Assembly (NCBI GenBank): GCA_958439425.1
Contig: CAUBVH010000015.1
Span: 1 to 54,386 of the forward strand
DNA length: 54,386 nucleotides
Origin: an uncultured Collinsella sp.
Lineage (GTDB): Bacteria > Actinomycetota > Coriobacteriia > Coriobacteriales > Coriobacteriaceae
Direction: 5' to 3'
The notes beneath the pieces were generated by a model, which saw nothing but the letters and a program-made list of their open reading frames with translations, was not told where the DNA came from and made no database searches. The position numbers and the translations under genes are program-made. How positions within the stretch are numbered: position 1 is the first letter of the stretch; every line of letters begins with the position of its first letter. Positions 35,381-43,984 of this stretch are shown here, one piece after another.

Positions 35381-35545
35381 GCGCCACGAAAACGGCCTAT
35401 CTACTACGTTTAACCCGCATGGGTCGACCATGCGGGTCTTTTTTGAAAATCGGCAAGCCTTCTACCTGCGATTTTAATTTCGCAAATCTCGTCGTGGTCG
35501 AGGGCAGTCGATTAAACGTAGTAGATAGGCCCATTTCCTGGCGAG
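35381..35545. repeat. Core-conserved long-arm element, family 1, copy B
   Basis: GGCCTATCTACTACGTTTAA (35394-35413) and its perfect reverse complement (35512-35531) flank the family core. A perfect 10-bp hairpin (35413-35422 with 35428-35437) followed by CTTTTTT could terminate transcription from the upstream aminopeptidase gene. The arms match copy C but not copy A. With the palindrome at 35277-35339 it fills the gene-free stretch 35251-35574. Confidence 0.9.
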
Positions 35546-35574
35546 CAGCCCAAATAAGCTACCCACGGGTGGGG

Positions 35575-36918
35575 CTAGCGCAGCAGCCCCGCTACTTCGC
35601 CGGCTAGGGTGATGGTGCCTGCTGCTACGAAAGGCTCGCCGGCGGCATCGAAAGCTGCGAGGGCCTCGGACGCGCTGGGATATACGCCCGCGAGCTTATC
35701 GGCGTCCACAAGACCAGCGAGCTCCTCTGCCGGTAGGGCGCGATCGGAATCGGTCTGCGTTACGACTACACGCGGGAAGGCCGGAATCAGCACGTCAACG
35801 ATACCCGCCACGTCCTTGTCGGCCAGCGCGGCGCATAGCAGCGTGGGGCGATTCTCCACGCACGGGTCGATCTCATCCAGTGCGCTCACAAAGTTCTCGC
35901 AGCTCTGAGGGTTATGGCAGGCATCAATCAGCTTGAGCGGATCGGTCCCCAGCACGTCAAAACGACCCGGTGTGGGGCAACCCATAAGCGAAGCATCCAG
36001 TGCCTCGTGGTCGAGCTCGCGGCCCAGATAGCCCTCGCAGAGCATTATCGCGCACGCAGCATTCTGCGGCTGATAGGCCGGCTTGACCATGCTCGACGTA
36101 TAAATCGCGCGCGGCGTGGTGCAGCTAAACTCAACCGTATCGCCCACATGCGCCGGCACCTTGGTCGTGGCGTGGCTCACCACGAGCGGCACGACGCCGC
36201 ACTCGCGGCAACGGGCATCCATCACGCGCTGGACGCTCGTCTCGTGCGTGCCCTCGCCCAGCACAACCAAGCGCCCGGGCTTGATGACCGCGGCCTTCTC
36301 CCCCGCAATGGCCTCGAGCGTGTCGCCCAAAATGCGCGTGTGGTCGAGCCCGATGCCGGTGATGGCAACGGCGACGGGATCGGTCGCACTCGTGGCGTCC
36401 CAACGGCCGCCCATGCCAACCTCGAGCACGGCAACGTCCACCGCGGCCTCGGCAAACACGACAAGCGCGGCAGCCGTCAGCAGGTCAAACGGCGTGATGG
36501 TATAGGCGCGCTCCCCCGCCGCCACACGACGAGCATTCACGCGATGCCCCGCCTCGACGGCGGCAGAAACGCCACGGGCAAACGTCTCATCGCTCACAAC
36601 GCGCCCATCGACCTCCATGCGCTCGGGATAGTGCACAAGCTGCGGCGACGTATACAGTGCGGTCTTTAACCCCTCGCCACGAAGGATGGCAGCCGAAAAA
36701 CGCGTGGTCGAAGTCTTACCATTGGTACCGGCAACCTGAATGCAATCGAAATACTCATCCGGACGCCCCAGCTCATCGAGCATATCGACAACCGTCTCAA
36801 GCAGAGGCCCAGCATCCCCAGAAATCCGCCCCGTATCAGCAGCCAAAGCAACAGCCTCACCAAACGAAAGCAACTCAAACGAGAACGGCACAGAATACGA
36901 CCCAGAACGCTTAGGCAT
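35575..36918 (-). CDS. folC: Bifunctional folylpolyglutamate synthase/dihydrofolate synthase
   Basis: A Mur-ligase-like enzyme of 447 residues. The ATP-binding loop is CIQVAGTNGKTSTTRFSAAI near residue 65; YTSPQLVHYPERMEVDG, AALVVFAEAAVDVAVLEVGM then GGRWDATSATDP, and GIGLDHTRILGDTLEAIAGE follow. It adds glutamate to folates. The start at 36918 has GGGGA upstream; a TTG at 36939 is less likely. It follows valS in the same direction, the usual order in Gram-positive bacteria, though separated here by a palindromic element. Confidence 0.95.
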   Translation of the reverse strand: MPKRSGSYSVPFSFELLSFGEAVALAADTGRISGDAGPLLETVVDMLDELGRPDEYFDCIQVAGTNGKTSTTRFSAAILRGEGLKTALYTSPQLVHYPERMEVDGRVVSDETFARGVSAAVEAGHRVNARRVAAGERAYTITPFDLLTAAALVVFAEAAVDVAVLEVGMGGRWDATSATDPVAVAITGIGLDHTRILGDTLEAIAGEKAAVIKPGRLVVLGEGTHETSVQRVMDARCRECGVVPLVVSHATTKVPAHVGDTVEFSCTTPRAIYTSSMVKPAYQPQNAACAIMLCEGYLGRELDHEALDASLMGCPTPGRFDVLGTDPLKLIDACHNPQSCENFVSALDEIDPCVENRPTLLCAALADKDVAGIVDVLIPAFPRVVVTQTDSDRALPAEELAGLVDADKLAGVYPSASEALAAFDAAGEPFVAAGTITLAGEVAGLLR

Positions 36919-37078
36919 AAACCAAAGTCCCCTCAACATAAAAAGAGGCCCGTAATAAACAACGAGCCCCTCCCATTCAAAATATCAGCCAAACACCGCT
37001 TTGCAGCGAGATCAAGGCCACAACCAAGTGGCCCTAACACGCCAGATGCAAACAACCACGTAAACGAACTAGGAGCGG

Positions 37079-37179
37079 CCCGATGCTTTGCTCGCCGCAA
37101 GTTCCGCACGAAAAGGACAGCACTTAATGTGCTGTCCGTCTTGCGCAGGACTGTCCGCAGCGGAGAGCAAAGCATCGGG
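37079..37179. repeat. Core-conserved long-arm element, family 2, copy 1
   Basis: Twenty-base arms (37079-37098 and 37160-37179, beginning CCCGATGCTTTGCTC) are complementary with one mismatch. Inside, GGACAGCAC-TTAAT-GTGCTGTCC forms a perfect hairpin (37115-37137), flanked by TTCCGCACGA and CAGGACT, which recur in the copy before valS. Arms differ between the copies. It sits between valS and folC and may serve as the valS terminator. Confidence 0.9.
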
Positions 37180-37198
37180 ACGCGTCCCCCAGTAACGC

Positions 37199-39895
37199 CT
37201 ACGAGAAGTCAGCAACCTGAGCAGTCAGCGCCGCCAGGATCTCCTTGAGCTCAGCTGCACGGTCCCTCTTCTTCTGGACCACCGCGGGCGCGGCCTTGGC
37301 CACAAAGCCCTCGTTGGCGAGCGTCTTCTCGCAGCCGGCGAGCTCCTTCTGGGCCGCGGCAATCTCTTTCTCCAGGCGCGCCTTCTCGGCCGAAAGGTCA
37401 ACCTTGCCCTCGAGAACCACAAAGACCTCGACGCCGCTGTCGACCACGGCAATGCTCGCAGCCGGCTTCTCAACGTCGGTACCCATAACCAGCGAAGCGG
37501 TGTTCGCCAGCGGCTCAATCGTGGAGCGCAGGCTCTCGAGCTTCTCGATATCCTCGGCGCCGGCGCGCACGACAACGTCGAGCTCGGCCTTGGGGCTCAA
37601 GCGATAACGCGAACGGGTGGCACGGGCGGCAGACACGACGGCACGGCACAGCTCAAACGCGCGCTCGGCGGGCTCGTCGACGTACTTGGCGTAGTCGGCG
37701 GGCTCGGGCCACTTGGCGATCATGAGCGCCACGGCGCGGTCAACGTTGCCCTCGGCGTCCAGATCAAGCACGCTCGCCGGCATGTTGTCCCAGATCTCCT
37801 CGGTAACAAACGGCATAAGCGGGTGCATCAGGCGAATGGAGGTATCGAGCACAAAGATCAGGTTGCGCTGAGCCTGCAGACGGCCCTCGCCCTTCAGGCG
37901 GGCCTTGGTGACCTCGACGTACCAGTCGCAGACCTCGTTCCAGAAGAACTGCTGCACGCCGCGGGCCATGTCGCCAAAGGTGTAGTTCTCGATGCCCTCG
38001 GTGACCATCTTGACGGCCTTGGCCAGGCGGCTGAACATCCAGGCGTCGGCCGGGGTCTCCACGACGGGCTCGCCGGGCGTGTAGCCCTCCATGTTCATGA
38101 GCAGGAAGCGACTGGCGTTCCAGATCTTGGTCACAAAGCTCTTGGCCTGGTCGGTACGCGGGCTGTCGATGAGCTTCTTGGTCTTCTTGTCGATGTTCGC
38201 GTCGAACTTAACATCCTGGTTGTTGGTGCACAGCGTCAGCAGGTTGTAGCGCATGGCGTCGGCACCATACATGCCAATGAGGTCCATGGGGTCAACGCCG
38301 TTGCCCTTGGACTTGGACATGCGGCTGCCGTCCTTTGCCAGGATCGTCGGGTAGATGACGACGTCCTTAAACGGAACCTCGTCCAAGAAATACAGCGAGC
38401 TCATGACCATGCGGGCGACCCACAGCGCGATGATGTCGCGCGCGGTGACGAGCGCCGTCGTGGGGTGATGGCCCTCGAGCAGCTCCGGCTTTTGCGGCCA
38501 GCCCTGCGTGGCGAAGGTCCACAGCTGCGAGCTGAACCAGGTGTCCAGCACGTTCTCGTCCTGATGCACGTGATGGCCGCCGCACTTGGGGCACACGTCG
38601 GTGTCCTCGGTAAGGGCGTCCTCCCAGCCACAGTCCTCGCAGTAGAACACGGGGATGCGGTGGCCCCACCACAGCTGACGCGAGATGCACCAGTCCTTGA
38701 GGTTCTCCATCCAGGTGGTGTAGGTCTGCGTCCAGCGCGCGGGATGGAAGGTGACCTTGCCCGAGTTGACGGCGTCCAGCGCCGGCCCCTTGAGCTTATC
38801 GACGGCCACAAACCACTGCTCGGACAGCCACGGCTCCAGCGCGGAGTCGCAACGGTAGCAGTGCATGACGGAGTGGTCGAGCTCTTCGACGTGATCGAGC
38901 AGGTCGTGCTCCTCGAACCACTTGATGACGGCCTCGCGGCACTCGTCGCGGTTCATGCCGGTGAACTCGCCGTAACCCTCGACGACCACCGCGTGCTCGT
39001 CGAAGATGTTGATCTGCGGCAGGTCGTGAGCCTGACCCATGGCATAGTCGTTGGGGTCGTGGGCCGGGGTGACCTTAACGAAGCCGGAGCCAAAGTTGGC
39101 GTCGACATGCCAATCCTCAAAGATAGGGATCTCACGGTTGACGATCGGCAGCATGACGGTCTTGCCCACGAAGGCGGCCTTCTCGGGGTCCTTCGGGGAG
39201 ACGGAGACGCCCGTGTCGCCGAGCATGGTCTCGGGGCGCGTGGTGGCGACGACGATGTAGTCCTGGCCGTTAACCGGCTCGGTCAGCGGGTAGCGCAGGT
39301 GCCACAGGTGGCCCTTCTCGTCCTTATACTCGGCCTCGTCGTCCGAGATGGCGGTGGTGCAGTTGGGGCACCAGTTGACGATGCGCTTGCCACGGTAGAT
39401 CAGGCCGTCATGGTACCAGTCGCAGAAGACCTTACGCACAGCCTGGGCGTAATCCTCGTCCATGGTGAAGCGCTCGTTGTCAAAGTCGACGGAGCAGCCC
39501 ATGCGCTTGATTTGCTCGACGATGATGCCGCCGTACTCGTGGGTCCAGTCCCAGCAAGCGTCGACAAACTTATCGCGGCCAATCTCCAGGCGGCTGATGC
39601 CCTCGCTCTTGAGCTTCTTGTCGACCTTGGTCTGTGTGGCGATACCGGCGTGGTCGGTGCCCAGCACCCAGCGCGTGGACTTGCCGCGCATGCGGGCCAT
39701 ACGGATGATGGCGTCCTGGATGGAGTCGTCGGTGGCGTGACCCATGTGGAGCTTGCCGGTCACGTTGGGAGGCGGAATGGTGACGGTGCAGTCGCCCACG
39801 CCCTCACGGCGCTTGTAGTAGCCGCCGTCAAGCCACTTCTGCAGGATCGCCGGCTCGTTGGTCGACGGATCGTAGTTCTTGGGCATTTCTTCCAT
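37199..39895 (-). CDS. valS: Valyl-tRNA synthetase
   Basis: An 898-residue class I synthetase. The start at 39895 (MEEMPKNYDPSTNEPAIL) follows AGGGAGAG. Signature motifs are PPPNVTGKLHMGHATDDSIQ (HIGH) near residue 50, WVLGTDHAGIATQTKVDKKL, zinc-like CxxC pairs (CEDCGWEDALTEDTDVCPKC), and DGSRMSKSKGNGVDPMD (KMSKS) near residue 550. A coiled coil forms the last 65 residues (AEKARLEKEIAAAQKELAGC). It also edits threonine. The family 2 palindromic element lies in its leader. Confidence 0.97.
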   Translation of the reverse strand: MEEMPKNYDPSTNEPAILQKWLDGGYYKRREGVGDCTVTIPPPNVTGKLHMGHATDDSIQDAIIRMARMRGKSTRWVLGTDHAGIATQTKVDKKLKSEGISRLEIGRDKFVDACWDWTHEYGGIIVEQIKRMGCSVDFDNERFTMDEDYAQAVRKVFCDWYHDGLIYRGKRIVNWCPNCTTAISDDEAEYKDEKGHLWHLRYPLTEPVNGQDYIVVATTRPETMLGDTGVSVSPKDPEKAAFVGKTVMLPIVNREIPIFEDWHVDANFGSGFVKVTPAHDPNDYAMGQAHDLPQINIFDEHAVVVEGYGEFTGMNRDECREAVIKWFEEHDLLDHVEELDHSVMHCYRCDSALEPWLSEQWFVAVDKLKGPALDAVNSGKVTFHPARWTQTYTTWMENLKDWCISRQLWWGHRIPVFYCEDCGWEDALTEDTDVCPKCGGHHVHQDENVLDTWFSSQLWTFATQGWPQKPELLEGHHPTTALVTARDIIALWVARMVMSSLYFLDEVPFKDVVIYPTILAKDGSRMSKSKGNGVDPMDLIGMYGADAMRYNLLTLCTNNQDVKFDANIDKKTKKLIDSPRTDQAKSFVTKIWNASRFLLMNMEGYTPGEPVVETPADAWMFSRLAKAVKMVTEGIENYTFGDMARGVQQFFWNEVCDWYVEVTKARLKGEGRLQAQRNLIFVLDTSIRLMHPLMPFVTEEIWDNMPASVLDLDAEGNVDRAVALMIAKWPEPADYAKYVDEPAERAFELCRAVVSAARATRSRYRLSPKAELDVVVRAGAEDIEKLESLRSTIEPLANTASLVMGTDVEKPAASIAVVDSGVEVFVVLEGKVDLSAEKARLEKEIAAAQKELAGCEKTLANEGFVAKAAPAVVQKKRDRAAELKEILAALTAQVADFS

Positions 39896-39915
39896 ATATC
39901 TCTCCCTGTCCCGCC

Positions 39916-40028
39916 GGCGTGTCCGCCTGCTTGGTTTTCGCTCGGTCAAGTCCTGGCTCGCACGAAGAGCACATTTAGTGCTCTTCGGCTCGTGCGGAAT
40001 CTACGAAAACCAAGCAGGCGGACACGCC
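39916..40028. repeat. Core-conserved long-arm element, family 2, copy 2, in the valS leader
   Basis: Perfect 25-base arms (39916-39940 and 40004-40028) enclose the hairpin GAAGAGCAC-ATTTA-GTGCTCTTC (39964-39986). On the minus strand TTCCGCACGA and CAGGACT flank the hairpin as in copy 1 on the plus strand. The right end lies 21 bases before the valS start, so the element is probably transcribed in the leader. No T-box consensus is present. Confidence 0.92.
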
Positions 40029-40124
40029 TTAGGTATCGATTACTTCAGTCTGAATTGACTTCGCTTTGGCTTAAACAAACACACAGAATAACACAGGTGG
40101 TTGGGGTTATTGCGTTTATATAAA

Positions 40125-40156
40125 ATAGCCTCCGACCGTGGGTAGTCGGAGGCTAT
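40125..40156 (-). terminator. clpX terminator
   Basis: ATAGCCTCCGAC (40125-40136) pairs perfectly with GTCGGAGGCTAT (40145-40156), followed on the minus strand by TTTTATAT. It lies about 25 bases past the clpX stop. Confidence 0.85.
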
Positions 40157-40179
40157 CGACAAAAACGTTTTGACCGGTT

Positions 40180-41586
40180 TTAGCCGTAGATGCGTTGGGG
40201 CTGCTCTTCGCCCTTTACGGAGGCTTCGGTCACGATGACCTTGGTGACGCCTTCCTCGCTGGGGAGGTCGAACATCGTCTGCTGCAGCACGTCCTCGCAG
40301 ATGGAACGCAGGCCGCGGGCGCCGGTCTTGCGGGCGAGCGCCATGCGGGCGATCTCGTGCAGGGCCGCGTCCTCAAACTCAAGATCGACGTCCTCGAGCT
40401 GGAACATCTTACGGTACTGGCGCACCACGGCATTCTTTGGCTCGGTCAGGATCGACACCAGGTCGTCCTCGTCGAGCGCCTGCGTCTGGGTAACGACGGG
40501 CGTACGTCCCACGAACTCGGGGATCATGCCGAATGCATTGAGGTCCTGCGGGAGTACCTGGCGCAGCAGGTCGTTCTCGTCGACCGAGGTGGGGCCGGCG
40601 ATCTCGGAGTTAAAGCCCACGCCCTTGTTGCCAACGCGATCGGCGATGATCTTATCCAGACCCACAAAGGCACCGCCGCAGATAAACAGGATGTTGGTCG
40701 TGTCGATCTGCAGCAGCTCCTGCTGGGGATGCTTGCGGCCGCCGGTGGGCGGAACGCTGGCCACCGTGCCCTCAAGAATCTTAAGCAGCGCCTGCTGAAC
40801 ACCCTCGCCCGAAACATCGCGGGTAATGGAGAGGTTCTCAGCCTTGCGGGCAATCTTGTCGATCTCGTCAACGTAGATGATGCCAACCTGTGCGCGCTCA
40901 ATGTCGCCATCGGCAGCATTAATGAGCTTGAGTAGGATGTTCTCCACGTCCTCGCCCACATAGCCGGCCTCGGTGAGCGCGGTGGCATCGGCGATAGCAA
41001 ACGGCACCTCAAGAATGCGCGCGAGCGTCTGGGCCAGCAGGGTCTTGCCGGTACCGGTGGGACCGAGCAGCAGGATGTTGGACTTGGCGAGCTCTACCTC
41101 GTCCATATCGTCATCGAACTGCGAGCCCATGTCGTCATCAAAGGCAGACACCGCAGCGCCGCCCTCAATCACGCGGCGATAGTGGTTGTACACGGCCACC
41201 GACATGGCGCGCTTGGCGTCCTCCTGACCCATAACATAGGCCGAAAGCTCGTCATAGATCTCGTGCGGCGTCGGCACGTGCGTGATGACCTGGCGATCGT
41301 CCTCGAGCTCAAAACCCTCGGTCTCGGGGTCCGCGGCGGGCTGCCCAGCAGCCTGGCCGTGGTCGTTGAGGAAGCCCGGCAGCTTGCCGTTGCGGGCAGC
41401 GTCCATAAAGTCCGAAGCCAGCGACTCCTCAAGGATCTCGGAACAGGCGGCGACGCACTCGTCACAGATAAAGATGTTGGTCGGGCCCTTTACGAGGCGA
41501 CGGACCTGGCCCTGCTCTTTTCCGCAGAAGGAGCAGCGGATGGGATTGCCGTTCTCGTCAAAGTTGTCCTGCATGTTTCCTGCCAT
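40180..41586 (-). CDS. clpX: ATP-dependent Clp protease ATPase subunit ClpX
   Basis: A 468-residue AAA+ unfoldase that feeds ClpP. The N-terminal zinc finger (CSFCGKEQGQVRRLVKGPTN then CDECVAACSEIL), Walker A (LLLGPTGTGKTLLAQTLA) near residue 175, Walker B (VGIIYVDEIDKIARKAENLS) and the FVGRTPVV segment are all present. An acidic insert (FDDDMGSQFDDDMDEVEL) lies before Walker A. The ATG at 41586 is one base after the clpP stop. The gene order tig-clpP-clpX is the usual one. Confidence 0.97.
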   Translation of the reverse strand: MAGNMQDNFDENGNPIRCSFCGKEQGQVRRLVKGPTNIFICDECVAACSEILEESLASDFMDAARNGKLPGFLNDHGQAAGQPAADPETEGFELEDDRQVITHVPTPHEIYDELSAYVMGQEDAKRAMSVAVYNHYRRVIEGGAAVSAFDDDMGSQFDDDMDEVELAKSNILLLGPTGTGKTLLAQTLARILEVPFAIADATALTEAGYVGEDVENILLKLINAADGDIERAQVGIIYVDEIDKIARKAENLSITRDVSGEGVQQALLKILEGTVASVPPTGGRKHPQQELLQIDTTNILFICGGAFVGLDKIIADRVGNKGVGFNSEIAGPTSVDENDLLRQVLPQDLNAFGMIPEFVGRTPVVTQTQALDEDDLVSILTEPKNAVVRQYRKMFQLEDVDLEFEDAALHEIARMALARKTGARGLRSICEDVLQQTMFDLPSEEGVTKVIVTEASVKGEEQPQRIYG

Positions 41587-41587
41587 C

Positions 41588-42220
41588 CTAGGCATCCTTC
41601 GCGGCAAGATCGCGCGAGGTGACGATACGGTCGATCAGACCGTAGTCGAGGGCCTCGGCAGCCGTGAGGTAGTTGTCGCGCTCGGTATCGGCCTGGACCT
41701 TCTCGATGGGCTGGCCCGAGGCGTCGGACAGGATCTGGTTGAGCTCGCGACGGGTCTTCTTGATCTCCTCGGCAACGATCTCAATCTCGGTCTGCTGACC
41801 CTGGGCACCGCCGCTGGGCTGGTGAATCATGACCTTGGAGTGCGGCAGGCAGAAGCGCTTGCCCTTGGCGCCGGCCGAAAGCAGCACGGCAGCCATAGAC
41901 GCGGCCATACCGACGCAGATGGTGGAGACCTGCGGCTTGATGAAGTTCATGGTGTCAAGAATCGCCAGGCCAGAGTAAACCTCGCCACCGGGCGAATTGA
42001 TGTAGAGCGAGATATCCTTCTCGGCATCCTGGCTCTCAAGATGCAGCAGCTGGGCAACGACCAGGTTGGCGCTGACGGAGTTGATCTCCTCGCCCAAGAA
42101 GATGATGCGGTCGTTGAGCAGGCGCGAATAGATATCGTAGCTGCGCTCGCCGCGCGGCGTCTGCTCGATAACGTATGGCACGAGGGCGGAATCGAACTTA
42201 GCGATCATACGCATCTCCAT
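41588..42220 (-). CDS. clpP: ATP-dependent Clp protease proteolytic subunit
   Basis: A 210-residue serine protease with the catalytic triad visible: Ser in VGMAASMAAVLLSAG, His in SKVMIHQPSGGAQGQ and Asp in ADTERDNYLTAAEALDYG. The N-terminus (LVPYVIEQTPRGERSYDIYS) matches the processed form of other ClpP proteins. A second ATG (42208) with GGAG upstream is an alternative start. It is followed directly by clpX and preceded, after a terminator-like hairpin, by tig. Confidence 0.97.
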   Translation of the reverse strand: MEMRMIAKFDSALVPYVIEQTPRGERSYDIYSRLLNDRIIFLGEEINSVSANLVVAQLLHLESQDAEKDISLYINSPGGEVYSGLAILDTMNFIKPQVSTICVGMAASMAAVLLSAGAKGKRFCLPHSKVMIHQPSGGAQGQQTEIEIVAEEIKKTRRELNQILSDASGQPIEKVQADTERDNYLTAAEALDYGLIDRIVTSRDLAAKDA

Positions 42221-42253
42221 TTCTCTTACGGACCAATAGTGGTTCTAGACAAA

Positions 42254-42294
42254 CGTACGGTGCCCGCATGCTATGCATTGGCTGGCACCGTACG
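42254..42294 (-). terminator. Hairpin between tig and clpP
   Basis: CGTACGGTGCC (42254-42264) pairs perfectly with GGCACCGTACG (42284-42294), followed on the minus strand by TTTGTCT. It probably ends or attenuates tig transcripts before clpPX. Confidence 0.6.
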
Positions 42295-42370
42295 AAGCAA
42301 CCGGATAACCGGCTTATAACTTTACCCCATCACGGGCACATACATGCGCTCGCGTGCAAGGTGGCGAGAA

Positions 42371-43669
42371 TTACTCGGCGTCCTTGGCGGTCTCGTCGAC
42401 CTCAGTCACCTTGGCGTTCTCGACCAGGTGATCGACGGCCTTGGAGCGACGGATGGACTCGCGGACGGCAGGCATGCGGCCATCGGCGATGAACTCGGCC
42501 TTGGAAGCCTCGACGTCCTTGACGCCAGCCTTCTCGAACTCGGCGTTGATGTCGTCCTCGGTGACCTCAATCTTGAGCTCACGGGCGAGAGCGTCGAGCG
42601 CCAGGGACTCACGGGCAACGTCGTTGGCCTGCTTGTGCAGGTCGCCGATGAACTGCTCCATGGTCAGGCCGGAAGCGGGCAGCCAGGTGTCCAGCGTCAT
42701 GCCGCGGGCAGCGAGGTTGGACAGGAAGTTCTGGCCAAGCTCCTCAAAGACGGACTGCTCGTAGTCGGCGTCCATCTCGTCGAGCTGCAGGCGCTCGGCG
42801 AGAGCGGAGACGCAACGGTTCTCCTTCTCGGCCGGGAGGCGGGAAGCCTTGTCCTGCTCGATCTCGATCTTGATGGCGTCGCGCATGGCCTCGATGCTGT
42901 CAAAACCAAAGTCGGACTTGACGAGCTCGTCGGTGAGCTCGGGGGTGTTGCGGACCTTGATGCCCTTGACGGTGACCTCGACGGTGTGGGTCTCGGCCTC
43001 CTCGCCCTCCTCGACCTCGTCGGTCCAGGTGACGGTCTTGACGTCGTCGACGTTAGCGCCGATCAGGGCCTCGTTGAACTCGGCGGGGTTGCTGTCGCTA
43101 CCGGCGATGAGCATGCGGCCCTCAGCAGCGAAGTTGTCGGCGTTCTCGACGGCCTTGAGGTCGACGGTGACGTAGTCCTCGGCCTCGACGGCGCGACCCT
43201 CAACGTCCTCGAAGGTGGCACGGTAGTTGAGGAGCATCTCGACCTGGTTGTTGATCTCGGACTCGGTGACCTCCGCAGGGGGCATCTCGATCTCGACAGC
43301 GTCGAAGGAGGAGAGCTCAGCGGCGGGACGCAGGGAGAACTCGACGGTGTAGGTGTAGTCCTCGTGATCCTTAGCGAGGTCGAGGTCCTTGTAGTCACCG
43401 TTCTTGGTGGGGACGATGTCCAGCTCGTTGAGGACGGCGGGCTCGTTGGCGGCGATCAGGTCGTTGGTGGCCTGAGCGAGGGTAGCCTCGGCGCCAAGAG
43501 CAGAGTCGATAACCGGACGGGGAGCCTTACCGGCGCGGAAGCCCGGGAAGCGGTACTTCTTGGCGGTGTCCTTGTAAGCCTTCTTGATCGCGGCGTCGAC
43601 GTCGGCGGCCGGGATGGCGACCGTAGCGGTGAGCTTGGCGTCCTTGACGTCAGAAGCGGTGATGTTCAA
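42371..43669 (-). CDS. tig: Trigger factor (ribosome-bound chaperone and prolyl isomerase)
   Basis: The roughly 432-residue protein has the N-terminal ribosome-binding domain with the signature FPGFRAGKAPRPVID, an FKBP-like domain (AEDYVTVDLKAVENADNFAA to VTVKGIKVR), and a helical C-terminal chaperone domain. The start is uncertain: an ATG lies at 43684, but AGGAGG at 43676-43681 would then be inside the gene; that site fits a GTG at 43672 or a TTG at 43669. The C-terminus is acidic. It opens the tig-clpP-clpX block next to tRNA-Leu. Confidence 0.93.
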   Translation of the reverse strand: MNITASDVKDAKLTATVAIPAADVDAAIKKAYKDTAKKYRFPGFRAGKAPRPVIDSALGAEATLAQATNDLIAANEPAVLNELDIVPTKNGDYKDLDLAKDHEDYTYTVEFSLRPAAELSSFDAVEIEMPPAEVTESEINNQVEMLLNYRATFEDVEGRAVEAEDYVTVDLKAVENADNFAAEGRMLIAGSDSNPAEFNEALIGANVDDVKTVTWTDEVEEGEEAETHTVEVTVKGIKVRNTPELTDELVKSDFGFDSIEAMRDAIKIEIEQDKASRLPAEKENRCVSALAERLQLDEMDADYEQSVFEELGQNFLSNLAARGMTLDTWLPASGLTMEQFIGDLHKQANDVARESLALDALARELKIEVTEDDINAEFEKAGVKDVEASKAEFIADGRMPAVRESIRRSKAVDHLVENAKVTEVDETAKDAE

Positions 43670-43760
43670 CACGTTCCTCCTCATACTGCCCAGCTTATCT
43701 GAGGTGCTGGTACCTTTATGCAACAAAGAGTCGCGACGGCCAGGGCCGACGCAGATGCGT

Positions 43761-43844
43761 TGGTGCGGGCGAAAGGACTCGAACCTTCACGGGAATCCCA
43801 CCAGAACCTAAATCTGGCGCGTCTACCAATTCCGCCACGCCCGC
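43761..43844 (-). tRNA. tRNA-Leu (UAG)
   Basis: The minus strand folds as a cloverleaf with acceptor GCGGGCG/CGCCCGC, D-arm GGCGGAATTGGTAGACGC, anticodon stem CCAGA/TCTGG with loop TTTAGGT (anticodon TAG), a long variable arm (GTGGGATTCCCGT), T-arm GGTTCGAGTCC and an encoded CCA end. The long variable arm and anticodon identify leucine. Confidence 0.97.
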
Positions 43845-43930
43845 ATGAGCGCACAGACTAGGAATGATAGCAGATACGAGCGACAAGCGCACGCACACGT
43901 TTTACAGGCTCACGACCTCACCACGAGTGC

Positions 43931-43960
43931 AAAAGGCGGGTCGAGTTGCCCCGCCCCGCC
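43931..43960 (-). terminator. Terminator of the molybdenum hydroxylase operon
   Basis: GGCGGG (43935-43940) pairs with CCCGCC (43955-43960) and is followed on the minus strand by TTTTGC, about 25 bases after the stop of the large subunit gene. Confidence 0.65.
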
Positions 43961-43984
43961 AATTACGACTTGTTCGCCGACCCG

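Noticed and set aside
39896..40100. T-box riboswitch upstream of valS
   Set aside because: No AGGGTGGNACCGCG-like antiterminator sequence; the palindrome there shares its core with an element downstream of valS.
37823..40123. Long plus-strand open frame opposite valS
   Set aside because: Antisense shadow of valS with no recognisable protein features.
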